Assembly (NCBI GenBank): GCA_027485695.1 | Contig: JAIXQO010000001.1 | Location: forward strand, 496,001-560,000 | DNA length: 64,000 nucleotides | Reading direction: 5' to 3' | Source: Pseudomonadota bacterium | Lineage (GTDB): Bacteria; Bdellovibrionota; UBA1018 | Shown here: positions 33,670 to 42,704 of the stretch, piece by piece | Layout of the letters: each line of letters begins with the position of its first letter | Numbering within the stretch: the stretch's first letter is position 1 | The notes under the pieces: model-generated | What the model was told of the DNA's origin: nothing | The model's database searches: none | Seen by the model: only the letters and a program-made list of their open reading frames with translations | Made by a program: the position numbers and the translations under genes

Positions 33670-34569
33670 ATGTTTTTAGCTGAACTTCGTGAGCGCTGCC
33701 AGACCCGGCCTGAGAAAATCACTCGTTGGATGAGCCGGTATTTTTACCGCAAAATTTCAATCTATCTGACCTACGTCTTCATCCAAATGGGATGGTCAGC
33801 GAATGCCGTAACGCTGGTCGCGCTCGTGCCGGCCCTGGTTGGTTTGTACTTCTACATGCAGGGCACGCCGATGGGTTACCTTTACGGTTCCCTCATGATG
33901 GGACTATTTCTCCTGATCGACTATTGCGACGGCGAGGTCGCTCGGTATCGCAAAGAAAACACGATGACGGGTTTGTACATCGAACTTTTCGCAAACTACT
34001 TCGTCAACTTCTTCATTTTTTTCGGCATCTCTTACGGCATCCATCAACGCATTCAGTCCGATTGGGTGTTCGCCTTCGGCGCACTCGGTGTCATGGGGGT
34101 GATCTTCTCCAAGATCCGGTCGCTCATTACGTGGCAGGTGATCTGTGTTGAGCAGTTGAGAATGCAGAAACGCATGTTCCATGGCGATGTCTCGGTCGCT
34201 CACCAGGTCACGGGCGTCAATACCGATGCCGCGGCTCAGGCGCCCAGCGAAGCGGACCCGATCTGCCAACCTCGCACGGATGTGAACTGGATTCGTAAGA
34301 TCATCCGCGCAGCGGTGAATCCGGCGGTCGATGATTCGAACAATATCAATTCTTGGATCGCGGTCAGCGCGATGAACCTGGTGTTACCTCCGCTGACTTA
34401 TGCCGAATACAGCTTAAACTGGGTGGAACTTTATTTCGTTTACTGTGTAGCGGTGAATTTCGGTCTGATGATCCTATTCACGATCCGGCACATTCGCGGT
34501 CGAGTGACGGAACGTGCTTACGAGAATTTTTTCATCCGTCGAACGGGTGATTTCGATTTTTATTTCTAG
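33670..34569 (+). CDS. CDP-alcohol phosphotransferase with altered active-site motif
   Basis: 299 aa, about six membrane helices. The family motif D-x2-D-G-x2-A-R-x8-G-x3-D-x3-D is present with exact spacing as D84, D87, G88, A91, R92, G101, but the last two aspartates are E105 and N109. The fourth Asp is the proposed catalytic base in this family, so activity or metal use may differ. Typical members join a CDP-alcohol to another alcohol in the membrane. The next gene encodes a LicC-like nucleotidyltransferase, which could supply the CDP-linked substrate. No good ribosome-binding site is seen before the ATG. Confidence 0.8.
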   Translation: MFLAELRERCQTRPEKITRWMSRYFYRKISIYLTYVFIQMGWSANAVTLVALVPALVGLYFYMQGTPMGYLYGSLMMGLFLLIDYCDGEVARYRKENTMTGLYIELFANYFVNFFIFFGISYGIHQRIQSDWVFAFGALGVMGVIFSKIRSLITWQVICVEQLRMQKRMFHGDVSVAHQVTGVNTDAAAQAPSEADPICQPRTDVNWIRKIIRAAVNPAVDDSNNINSWIAVSAMNLVLPPLTYAEYSLNWVELYFVYCVAVNFGLMILFTIRHIRGRVTERAYENFFIRRTGDFDFYF

Positions 34570-34588
34570 GACGAAAGGATTCTGTTCC

Positions 34589-36544
34589 ATGAGCTCGATT
34601 AAGAACGCCATTTTTCTTGTTGCCGGTCTCGGTAGTCGTTTGCGTCCCATCACGGATGAAAACCCAAAATGTCTGACCGAACTCAACAACACAACGATCC
34701 TCGAGAATTCTCTCAAAAGCTTGAGCGAAATCGGCGTTCGCAAGATCGTACTCGTCATCGGTTATAAGGGTGACAAGATCATCGACCGCATTGGCAAGCG
34801 ATACGCGGGCATGGATGTCGAGTACATCACCAACTCAGACTACTCGACGACGAACTCGATGTACTCGCTTTGGATGGCGCGCGAGACCCTTTCGCAAGGC
34901 GCCTACGTTTTGGAAGGCGATATTTTTTACGGAAACGATTTCGCCGCGCAGATGTCCGGAGGCGATCAGAATCGGTCCTACTGGTTGCTCGCACCTTATC
35001 AGAGCTACGACTCCGGAAGCATGTCGATCGTCGACGATTCTGGACGCATCAACGAAATCCGGATCGTGCGCGAGAAACTCGAGCACATTCCGAAATCATA
35101 CTACAAGTCGACGGGTATTCTGCGCGTGACTGCGGACTACGGAAAAAAACTTTCCGACTGGCTCACCACCGAAGTTCAGGCCAAGAATACGAACGTCTAC
35201 TTCGATCAGGTCATCGCCAAACACGTCAGCGAGGAAGCGATCTACGCGATGGACGTCGCGCAGTCCAAGTGGGTTGAAATCGACGACTTGAATGACCTTC
35301 GACGCGCCGAAAAACTTTTTATGGGTCGCAAGTACGTCGTGCTCGTGATCGATGGTGCATCGGACTATCCACTCAAGGAGCTCGAAGGTAAGACCCCGTT
35401 CGAGCACCTCGAATTAAAAAATATCAACCGTCTCACCAAGCGCGGTCGTACCGGACTGATGCAGACGTCGTTCACTGACCTTCCTTGCGGAAGCATCGTC
35501 GCGAACATGGGAATCCTCGGCTATGCGCCGACTCGCTATTATCCTTACGGTCGCGCTTCGTTCGAGGCGCTCGCCCAGGATATTTTCCTCGATAGCTGCG
35601 ACCTCGCGTTCCGCTGCAATCTCGTTTCGATTGATGAACAAGGTCGGATGAAAGATTTCACCGCCGATAACATCTCCAACGAGAATGCGATCCGAATTTT
35701 GAACAGCCTCAAGTTTGATTCCTCGAATATCGAACTCTACTCGGGACAGAGTTATCGCAATATCCTCGTACTTCGGGACTTGGACTGCTCGGCTCGTGAA
35801 ATTTCAAGCCACGAACCTCACGCGAATATCGGGCGACCCATCAAAGAAATGATGCTCAAAGCGAATGGCCCGACGGCGGCGCCGATCGTCGATATGCTGA
35901 ACCAGATGATGTTGAGCTCGATCGAGCAGCTGAAGGAAATCAATCGTGAGAATCCGACGGGCGCGGATATGATCTGGATTTGGAGCGAGTCGAGTGCGCC
36001 CTCGCTGCCGAGCTTTTCACAGCGAACGGGGCTTCGCGGTGCTGTCGTAGCAGGCCTCGATTTTATGCGCGGAATCGGTATCGCGGCCGGCATGGTCTCC
36101 AAGGAGATACACGGAGCGACGGGTTACCTGGACAGTAATTTTCAAGAAAAACTCAAGTACACCAAGAACTATCTCCGCAATAACGACTTCGTTTTCTTGC
36201 ACATCAACGCGGCGGATGAAGAAGCGCACGCGAAACGGGTCGGAGGCAAACTCGAGGCGCTGAACCGAGTGGATGTGGAAATCGTTGAACCGCTCGTCGA
36301 ATACCTAGAGAAAAATTTCCCGGATAACTATCGAATTGCCGTAATGCCGGATCACTACACGCTCGCATCGGACGGCACGCACCAGCGGGATCCGGTACCT
36401 TATTTAATTGCGGGCGCGGGAATCCAACCGGATGGCGTTCAGAAGTATACCGAGAATGAGGTAGCCAAAGCATACGGCGATCGCACTCCGCTCAAGTGTT
36501 ACTCATTCATGGAAGAGTTCATGAAAGATCGCGTGGAGATCTGA
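34589..36544 (+). CDS. Fusion: LicC-like nucleotidyltransferase + archaeal-type phosphoglycerate mutase
   Basis: 651 aa from ATG at 34589, with AAAGGA 9 bases before; an upstream in-frame ATG overlaps the previous gene and is rejected. Residues 1 to about 243 form a cytidylyl-type transferase: FLVAGLGSRLRPITDENPKCL, VLEGDIFY and WVEIDDLNDLRRAE, as in LicC/PntC. From about 245 on it is an ApgM-type metalloenzyme: VIDGASDYPL (metal D255), LPCGSIVAN (nucleophile S302), HINAADEEAHAKR, PDHYT and DGTHQRDPVPYL, so the metal-binding and Ser residues are kept. The pair suggests that a phosphorylated C3-type acid is isomerised and then activated with a nucleotide. Neighbours are the CDP-alcohol transferase and the racemase fusion. 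Confidence 0.85.
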   Translation: MSSIKNAIFLVAGLGSRLRPITDENPKCLTELNNTTILENSLKSLSEIGVRKIVLVIGYKGDKIIDRIGKRYAGMDVEYITNSDYSTTNSMYSLWMARETLSQGAYVLEGDIFYGNDFAAQMSGGDQNRSYWLLAPYQSYDSGSMSIVDDSGRINEIRIVREKLEHIPKSYYKSTGILRVTADYGKKLSDWLTTEVQAKNTNVYFDQVIAKHVSEEAIYAMDVAQSKWVEIDDLNDLRRAEKLFMGRKYVVLVIDGASDYPLKELEGKTPFEHLELKNINRLTKRGRTGLMQTSFTDLPCGSIVANMGILGYAPTRYYPYGRASFEALAQDIFLDSCDLAFRCNLVSIDEQGRMKDFTADNISNENAIRILNSLKFDSSNIELYSGQSYRNILVLRDLDCSAREISSHEPHANIGRPIKEMMLKANGPTAAPIVDMLNQMMLSSIEQLKEINRENPTGADMIWIWSESSAPSLPSFSQRTGLRGAVVAGLDFMRGIGIAAGMVSKEIHGATGYLDSNFQEKLKYTKNYLRNNDFVFLHINAADEEAHAKRVGGKLEALNRVDVEIVEPLVEYLEKNFPDNYRIAVMPDHYTLASDGTHQRDPVPYLIAGAGIQPDGVQKYTENEVAKAYGDRTPLKCYSFMEEFMKDRVEI

Positions 36545-37968
36545 TGAACTCCCCGCAAACGATTTCGAAAACCGTCGGCGTTCTTGGGGGCATGGGCCCT
36601 TATGCAACCGTGATGTTCATGCAAAATGTCATGGAACTCACGAACGCCAAAAAAGACTGGGACCATGTACGATTGATCGTTGATCAGCATCCTCACGTGC
36701 CGAGCCGGTCACGTGCAGTGCTCTACGGAGAGACGAGCCCGGTTCCTGAGATGGTCTCAGCGATTCAGAAACTCGGAGCATATCCCGTCGATGCGGTCGT
36801 AATTCCCTGTAACAGCGCTTGTTATTGGGTCCCAGAAATCCGCAAGCAGGTCCGCGTCCCCGTAATCAACATGATCGAAATCGCGGCCAACGAATTTTGC
36901 CGTAAATTCTCGGCCAAAAAAGTCTCGATTCTGGGTGGGGCGGTGACTCATCAGAAAGCGACGTATCGTTTACCGCTCGTGAACCAGGGCCGAGAATACA
37001 TCGAGGTTCCGGAAGTTTTTCAAAAAGAAGGCATCGCTTTCATTGAGCGAGTCAAGAACGGCGAGACCGGTTCGAAAATCGAATCCGAATTCGTCTCCTT
37101 CGTCGAACGCGCCAAAAAAGAAATCGGATTCGAGGGATTGATCCTCGCTTGTACCGAGTTCACGGCCTTTAAAAACGCGAATTACACATTTCCGGTGCTC
37201 GACTCGAGCGACGAGCTCGCGCGATTCGTCGTTGAATTTGCGAAACAGGGTCGCCCCGTTCCTTTTGATACCGATGGCGTCCAAAAGTTCTGGGAGAAGC
37301 GCGCAGAAATGCTGGATGGAAACCAGGTGGGGTTTCTTCAATCCACGATGCTCACGTCCGACGAAAAAGAGGCGAACGCCAAGTGGGAGCGCGAATTGAA
37401 TTCGTTCCTCGATCGCATCGGTTCCCGATTAACCGCCCAAGACGATATCTTGGAACTCGGTTGCGGACTGGGGCGTTGGTCGCGGGAACTTGCTAAGCAC
37501 GTGAAACACATCGATGCACTCGATTCTTGCGCGAAATTCATCGAAAAAGCCCGCGAAACCTCATTGCAGGAGGGAGTTCGCAACGTTGATTTTCATGTCG
37601 CTAACATCGGCGAATTTCGACCAAGCAAAAAATACGATCACACGATCTCCATCGCTCTTTTGCACTACCTGAGCGATGAGCAGTTTTCGAATGCGGTCTC
37701 CGTCGTACGCGATGCGGTCAAGCCGGGCGGTTATGCGCTTTTCCGGGAGAGTTTCGGCTTAGAAAAACGATTTGAGCTCCATGGGTTCTACTCCAGCGTG
37801 CTCGATTCGGAATACAGCGCGATTTACCGCACGACCGATGAACTCGCCGCAGAACTCGGTCCTGATTTCGAGAAGGTCATCGACGAGCTGACGCTCGCGG
37901 CGACGCAGTCGAAACCGGAAACCGGGCAAAAAGTGGTGATCTTCAAACGGAGTGGCAAATCGGCGTGA
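36544..37968 (+). CDS. Fusion: aspartate/glutamate-racemase-like + SAM methyltransferase
   Basis: 474 aa; ATG at 36544 shares one base with the previous stop (TGATG). Residues 1 to about 235 are an Asp/Glu/hydantoin racemase domain with GVLGGMGP and both catalytic cysteines, C89 in IPCNSAC and C203 in LACTEFTAF. After a linker a class I methyltransferase follows, with ILELGCGLGRWSREL near residue 302 and SIALLHYLSDEQF. The racemase half should epimerise an acidic amino acid or a related malate/arylmalonate-type acid. The methyltransferase may then methylate it. Product and order are not known. Confidence 0.82.
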   Translation: MNSPQTISKTVGVLGGMGPYATVMFMQNVMELTNAKKDWDHVRLIVDQHPHVPSRSRAVLYGETSPVPEMVSAIQKLGAYPVDAVVIPCNSACYWVPEIRKQVRVPVINMIEIAANEFCRKFSAKKVSILGGAVTHQKATYRLPLVNQGREYIEVPEVFQKEGIAFIERVKNGETGSKIESEFVSFVERAKKEIGFEGLILACTEFTAFKNANYTFPVLDSSDELARFVVEFAKQGRPVPFDTDGVQKFWEKRAEMLDGNQVGFLQSTMLTSDEKEANAKWERELNSFLDRIGSRLTAQDDILELGCGLGRWSRELAKHVKHIDALDSCAKFIEKARETSLQEGVRNVDFHVANIGEFRPSKKYDHTISIALLHYLSDEQFSNAVSVVRDAVKPGGYALFRESFGLEKRFELHGFYSSVLDSEYSAIYRTTDELAAELGPDFEKVIDELTLAATQSKPETGQKVVIFKRSGKSA

Positions 37969-39038
37969 ACCTTTCGGCCGCTCTTCAAGAATCTGTTCGT
38001 CAAGTCTACCGACCGCCAGTTCAAGCTGCGGCATTCGACTTGGAGAAATTCTATTCGCCTTCGCGGCTATCTCGTTATGGATTCGCACGTCACGCACTCC
38101 ATGAGGCTTTGAAACTGATTCGAGCGAGAATTCCCGGCAAACACCTTGTTCTGGTTCCTGAATTCATTTGCCGGGACGTCTTGTCCGCTCTCAGTGCACT
38201 CGGGCTTGAGCCGCGTTTCTATCCGGTGGACGAGCAATTCAGGCCGATCGCAAGCGAGCTGGAACCTGCATTTGCTGATCCGAGTATTCTTGCTGGTTTA
38301 GTCGTGGATTATTTTGGGTTTGCTCAGGACCTCGAGCCGTTTAAGTCTCTGGCTCAACGATTGAATATTCCCCTGATTGAAGACAACGCACACGGGCTCT
38401 TGAGTCGAGATCCCGCGGGTCACCTTCTTGGTAGTCGACTGGACTACGGTTTGCTCAGTATGCGCAAAACGTTTCCGCTCATGAATGGCGGAGCGCTTAT
38501 TCAGATGAGCGAAGACGTGAGTTTACCTTCGGTTGCCGAGTCGAAAACAACGGCAATCGGCCTGCGCCGAAAACTCAAGTCCAGCATTCGAGAATGGGTA
38601 CCGTTATTGGGCGTGCGACCCATCGTTTGGGCGTCCTCTCTCAATCGTGCGCGCAGAAAATGGAAAACCGGTTCGGAATTTGTTCGCGGGGCGCCCGAGG
38701 ATGAGTTCCAATTGCCCGAGCCTAAGGAAATGCTGAATCCGGAGGATCTGAGCCATCTGGATCCGGTTGCTGAGGCGAGACGTCGTCGAGACCTCTATTT
38801 GATGTTAGATCCCCTGTTAAAAGCGGTGGGCGCAAATCCTGTTTTCGAACGCCTCCCCGAAGGTTGCGTGCCATTTGCGTTTCCGTTCCGGATTGCGCGC
38901 GAACAAGAACCTGCCCTCAAAAAACGATTATTTCAGCTCGGACTTGAGGCGAATTTGTGGCCGGATCTTCCGACTGCGGTCTTGCGCCAGGCGCCAGATC
39001 ACTATCAAAATGTCCAACTCGTGAGGTTCATGTGGTGA
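37965..39038 (+). CDS. DegT/StrS-like PLP-dependent enzyme
   Basis: 357 aa from GTG (GTGA overlap). PLP-binding features are LIEDNAHG (Asp140) and the lysine K168 in SMRKTFPLMNGG, which takes the place of the usual S-F-H-x-x-K. The sequence is divergent from PseC and from standard sugar aminotransferases, with an unusual central insertion rich in Arg (about residues 190-225). It may transfer an amino group to a keto sugar or keto acid. The GTG start, and overlap with the FemAB gene after it, place it in the same translational unit as the racemase fusion. Confidence 0.72.
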   Translation: MNLSAALQESVRQVYRPPVQAAAFDLEKFYSPSRLSRYGFARHALHEALKLIRARIPGKHLVLVPEFICRDVLSALSALGLEPRFYPVDEQFRPIASELEPAFADPSILAGLVVDYFGFAQDLEPFKSLAQRLNIPLIEDNAHGLLSRDPAGHLLGSRLDYGLLSMRKTFPLMNGGALIQMSEDVSLPSVAESKTTAIGLRRKLKSSIREWVPLLGVRPIVWASSLNRARRKWKTGSEFVRGAPEDEFQLPEPKEMLNPEDLSHLDPVAEARRRRDLYLMLDPLLKAVGANPVFERLPEGCVPFAFPFRIAREQEPALKKRLFQLGLEANLWPDLPTAVLRQAPDHYQNVQLVRFMW

Positions 39039-40021
39039 ACTGGGAATCCTACGTAGGGCACGGCGCCGAATGGAACTCGCACTTGGAGCGACTGGGGGTT
39101 GACTCATTTTACCAGTTTCACGAATGGGGAGAGGTCAAAGCTGCTCAAGGTTCCCAGGTCATCCGTCTCTTAGGAAAACGTGATGGGACTGTCGTCTCGA
39201 TGTTCCAGGGATTTGTGCATCGCTTGCCGCTCGGTTTCTCTCTAATCTGGGTGCCGGGCGGAATGGCAGGGCGAGAGACCGCTGATCTGGCTGGCCTCGA
39301 AAACGAGATCCGTAAGAATGGCTCTGGCGTTAAGTGGGGCGTGATTCGGTTCTCTTTTCTCAAAGAATTTTCCGATTCGGACGCGCGTGATCTCGAGCGC
39401 AGTCGAGTTCGACACTCGTCGATGTCCCTCGGAGCACGTGAAGGATTCGTTTTGGACCTAAAACCTGAAACCGAAGAACTCTCCAAGAACTTCAGCAGCA
39501 ATTGGCGTCACAATGCGAACCGCGGTAAAAAGAAAAATCCGCGCATCGAAAAATGGAATGGCAGCGATCCGCAGGCGCTGAAGCATTTGTATCAAGAGCT
39601 CGAGAAGATCAAAAAAATCGATCAACAGTACTCGGACCGCGAGCTCGAGCTCATTTGTGAAAAATTCCAATCGCGCATCGCAGGTTTCGTGTGTCGAAAC
39701 GAATCGGGTGAGCCGATAGCGCTCCGGGCGTGTGTGATCTCAGGCAATAAAGCTTGGGATCTTTTCGCGGCGGCCAATGCCGAAGCTCGTAAGCTCTATT
39801 CGTCGTATCTGCTCTGTCATGAGTTGCTGCTCGAATGTAAATCACGTGGCGTCGAACTCTATGATTTTTCTGGAGTGGATCCAACGGGGAACGTCGGCGT
39901 CTATAATTTCAAAAAAGGAACCGGTGCGCGCCAAATCCGCTATTTGGGTGAATGGTACGCATCATCGCTGCCGGGTCTGGGCAAAAGCATGGACTGGGCA
40001 TTGAAGTGGAGATCAGTATGA
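39035..40021 (+). CDS. FemAB-like/GNAT acyltransferase
   Basis: 328 aa. The GTG at 39035 is preferred over 39032 because GTGAGG lies 8 bases upstream and the stop overlap is 4 bases. Two GNAT-like halves are visible, with SSNWRHNANRGKKK and the late YSSYLLCHELLLECKSRGVELYDFSGVDP typical of FemAB/BioF2-like (DUF482-type) aminoacyl transferases. These move an amino acid from aminoacyl-tRNA or an acyl donor to an amine. In this locus it could N-acylate an amino sugar and so stand in for PseH. It overlaps pseI by 4 bases. Confidence 0.75.
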   Translation: MNWESYVGHGAEWNSHLERLGVDSFYQFHEWGEVKAAQGSQVIRLLGKRDGTVVSMFQGFVHRLPLGFSLIWVPGGMAGRETADLAGLENEIRKNGSGVKWGVIRFSFLKEFSDSDARDLERSRVRHSSMSLGAREGFVLDLKPETEELSKNFSSNWRHNANRGKKKNPRIEKWNGSDPQALKHLYQELEKIKKIDQQYSDRELELICEKFQSRIAGFVCRNESGEPIALRACVISGNKAWDLFAAANAEARKLYSSYLLCHELLLECKSRGVELYDFSGVDPTGNVGVYNFKKGTGARQIRYLGEWYASSLPGLGKSMDWALKWRSV

Positions 40022-41082
40022 AAAAAGAAATCAAGATCGGCAAATTCACTGTTGGCGAAGGACATCGTCCGTTCGTGATCGCGGAAATGAGCGGCAATCA
40101 CAATCAATCGATCGAACGCGCGTTTGCGATCGTGGATGCGGCGGCAGCGGCGGGCGCGCACGCGCTGAAGCTCCAAACGTATACAGCTGACACGATGACC
40201 TTGAACGTCAAATCCGAAGGATTCACGATCGAAGACAACAACAGCCTTTGGAAAGGCCGCTCGCTTTATGACCTCTATCAAGAGGCGCACACCCCATGGG
40301 ACTGGCACAAAAAAATCTTCGATCGTTGCAAAGAACATGGAATGGTCGCGTTCAGTAGCCCGTTCGATGATTCCGCCGTCGATTTTCTCGAATCACTGGA
40401 TGTACCCGCATTTAAGGTCGCCTCGTTTGAGAACACCTATATTCCGATGATCAAGAAAATCGCGCGACTCGGTAAACCGATGATCATTTCAACCGGTATG
40501 GCGACCGTGGGAGAACTCGAGTACACGGTCAAAATTGCCAAAGAAAACGGCTGCGAGGATATCATCCTGCTCAAGTGCACGAGCACCTATCCGGCCACGC
40601 CTGCGGACACGAACATCCGAACCATCCCGCATATGCGCGAGCTGTTCGATGTGCAAGTCGGTCTGTCCGATCACACGATGGGTTGCGGAGCCGCTATCGC
40701 AGCAGTCGCAATGGGTGCAACTGTAGTCGAGAAGCATTTCACTCTGGCCCGCGCCGACGGTGGCGTGGACTCCACGTTCTCGCTAGAGCCCGCCGAACTC
40801 AAGATCCTGGTCGATGAGACGGAGCGCGCTTGGCAAGCTCTGGGAGGAGTTCGCTACGGAACCACGAGCGCGCAGGAGAAAAAATCGCTCCAGTTCCGAC
40901 GCTCGATTTACGTCGCGAAACCCGTTCAACAAGGTGAGGCGTTTACGGCCGAGAATATTCGCTGCGTAAGGCCAGGACTCGGACTGGAAACTCGTTACTA
41001 TGAGGATTTGATCGGCAAAAAAGCGAATCGAAACATCGCTCCTGGCACGCCGATGTCTCTCGAGTACGTGACCTCTCAATAA
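40018..41082 (+). CDS. pseI: Pseudaminic acid synthase PseI
   Basis: 354 aa, NeuB-family TIM barrel plus C-terminal SAF (antifreeze-like) domain. It condenses phosphoenolpyruvate with the 2,4-diacylamino-trideoxy-altrose to make pseudaminic acid. Marks: FVIAEMSGNHNQ near residue 20, LKLQTYTADTMT, the SSPFDDSAVDFLE segment, LLKCTSTYPA and VGLSDHTMG, then SIYVAKPV and RPGLGL in the SAF domain. The LKLQTYTADTMT form is typical of PseI rather than NeuB or LegI. ATG at 40018 gives an ATGA overlap with the FemAB-like gene; an earlier in-frame ATG is rejected. Confidence 0.93.
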   Translation: MKKEIKIGKFTVGEGHRPFVIAEMSGNHNQSIERAFAIVDAAAAAGAHALKLQTYTADTMTLNVKSEGFTIEDNNSLWKGRSLYDLYQEAHTPWDWHKKIFDRCKEHGMVAFSSPFDDSAVDFLESLDVPAFKVASFENTYIPMIKKIARLGKPMIISTGMATVGELEYTVKIAKENGCEDIILLKCTSTYPATPADTNIRTIPHMRELFDVQVGLSDHTMGCGAAIAAVAMGATVVEKHFTLARADGGVDSTFSLEPAELKILVDETERAWQALGGVRYGTTSAQEKKSLQFRRSIYVAKPVQQGEAFTAENIRCVRPGLGLETRYYEDLIGKKANRNIAPGTPMSLEYVTSQ

Positions 41083-41114
41083 ACGCATTCCGCTCAACGA
41101 CCCAGGGGATAGTT

Positions 41115-41576
41115 ATGATCGCCAAAGGTTTTGTCGAACGATTGAGATTTCTCATTTTGGGGTTCCCGAAGAACCCGTTTCATCCGACCGTTTGGATCAT
41201 CGGTGAACCAAAATTCGGAAAAAACGTCTATATCGGCGGTTTTTCCATCATCAACGCCAAAGGTACCGTCGTTGATATCGGAGACAACTGCGATATCGCG
41301 CCCCATGTTTCCATCAATGCAGCCGATTCTCATAAGCGATGCATTGGGCTCATGGATGAAATCGAACGCAAGCCCATCCGTTTGGGCAAAAACGTATTCG
41401 TTGGCAGTCACGTCGTCATCAAGGGTGGCGCGGATATCGGATCGTTTTCGGTAGTCGCTGCCGGTACGGTCGTCGAGGGCGTCAAGATCCCCGAGTATTC
41501 CTTGGTGATCGGCAATCCGATGCAAGTCAAGGCAGGGTACTACCGAGAAGTCCTGAACCCTTCGCGTCCGAATTAA
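41115..41576 (+). CDS. Left-handed beta-helix (hexapeptide) acyltransferase
   Basis: 153 aa. Hexapeptide repeats run from about residue 30 to 135 (VYIGGFSIINAKGTVVDIGDNC, VFVGSHVVIKGGADIGSFSVVAAGTVVEG). A loop with HVSINAADSHKR lies where acceptor and CoA bind in sugar O- or N-acetyltransferases. It follows pseI by 32 bases and is 6 bases from the GT4 gene. It probably acetylates a sugar hydroxyl or amine in the cytoplasm and is another candidate to replace PseH. Confidence 0.85.
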   Translation: MIAKGFVERLRFLILGFPKNPFHPTVWIIGEPKFGKNVYIGGFSIINAKGTVVDIGDNCDIAPHVSINAADSHKRCIGLMDEIERKPIRLGKNVFVGSHVVIKGGADIGSFSVVAAGTVVEGVKIPEYSLVIGNPMQVKAGYYREVLNPSRPN

Positions 41577-41582
41577 GCCGAG

Positions 41583-42704
41583 ATGAAGAAACTCATCCTA
41601 TTCTCTAATACAAGTTTCACCGCGTATCAGTTTCGCGGAAAACTGATCGAGTTTTTGATTCGACGCGGATACGGCGTCACCGTACTTTGTTTCGATGATC
41701 AGGATCAAACGAGAATCGAGTCGCTCGGAGCTCAATTCGTCGCACTTAAGCACGATCGGGTCGGAACAAATCCGATTCAAGAATTAAGACTCATCTTTAA
41801 GCTGCATCGATTCATCCGTGATGAGAATCCCGATGTGCTACTGAACTACACGATCAAACCAACGATTTATGGATCGCTCGTTAGTTTTTTCATGCGATCG
41901 ACGCGAGTCGTATCGATGCTGCCGGGGCTCGGTTACCTATTCATCGGTGACCGACTTAAGGTGCGTATCCTGAGGTTCATCGCGCTTATTCTGTATCGGA
42001 TCGCGTTCTTAAGGAATCACGCCGTTTTATTTCTCAATCCGCAGGATCGCGACGCATTTACCGATGATTTCAAGGTTTTGAATCGGGAGAAAACACGACT
42101 GCTTTTCAGTGAAGGGCTGGATCTAGAACATTACGAGTTCTCGGCGCTTGCATCTGGCCCGACACGGGTTCTGATGATCGCGCGCCTGCTTCGAGACAAG
42201 GGGATCTACGAATATCTAGAAGTCGCCGACCGTATTAAATCGATTCGTCCCGAGGTTCAGTTTGTTTTGATCGGGGTCACCGATTCCAATCCATCTTCGT
42301 TACCGAGAGCGTCGTTGGATGACTACATCCGGCGCGGGGTGATTGAATACTATCCCGAGACATCGGATATTCGACCGCAACTCCGCGCGTGTACACTTTT
42401 TGCCCTCCCATCCTATCGCGAAGGGATGTCGCGCGTGGTGATGGAGGCGCTTGCAATGGGTCGACCTTGCGTGGTTTCTGACGTGCCCGGATGTCGAGAA
42501 CTCGTCGAATCGCAAGTGAACGGGATGCGAGTTCCCGTAAAAGACGCCGACGCGCTCACTCAGGCGATCTTAAGCTATGACTCTCTGTCGCTGGATGAAA
42601 AGACGAAATTAGCGCGGGGAGCGAGAAGTTTTGCAGAAGCAAATTTAGATCATCGAATACTGAATGCGCAGCTGGTCGGTTGGCTCGAAGAACCATCTAA
42701 TTGA
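41583..42704 (+). CDS. Family 4 glycosyltransferase
   Basis: 373 aa, GT-B fold. The N-terminal domain contains PGLGYLF and the nucleotide-binding domain contains LMIARLLRDKGIYEYLEVADRI. The donor-site EGMSRVVMEALAMGRPCVVSDVPGCREL has the E-x7-E pattern of GT4 enzymes, as in WbpH/PglA-type transferases that use UDP-N-acetylgalactosamine or related donors. It ends by overlapping the tail of the converging galE gene by 8 bases. The sugar is not determined. Confidence 0.87.
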   Translation: MKKLILFSNTSFTAYQFRGKLIEFLIRRGYGVTVLCFDDQDQTRIESLGAQFVALKHDRVGTNPIQELRLIFKLHRFIRDENPDVLLNYTIKPTIYGSLVSFFMRSTRVVSMLPGLGYLFIGDRLKVRILRFIALILYRIAFLRNHAVLFLNPQDRDAFTDDFKVLNREKTRLLFSEGLDLEHYEFSALASGPTRVLMIARLLRDKGIYEYLEVADRIKSIRPEVQFVLIGVTDSNPSSLPRASLDDYIRRGVIEYYPETSDIRPQLRACTLFALPSYREGMSRVVMEALAMGRPCVVSDVPGCRELVESQVNGMRVPVKDADALTQAILSYDSLSLDEKTKLARGARSFAEANLDHRILNAQLVGWLEEPSN

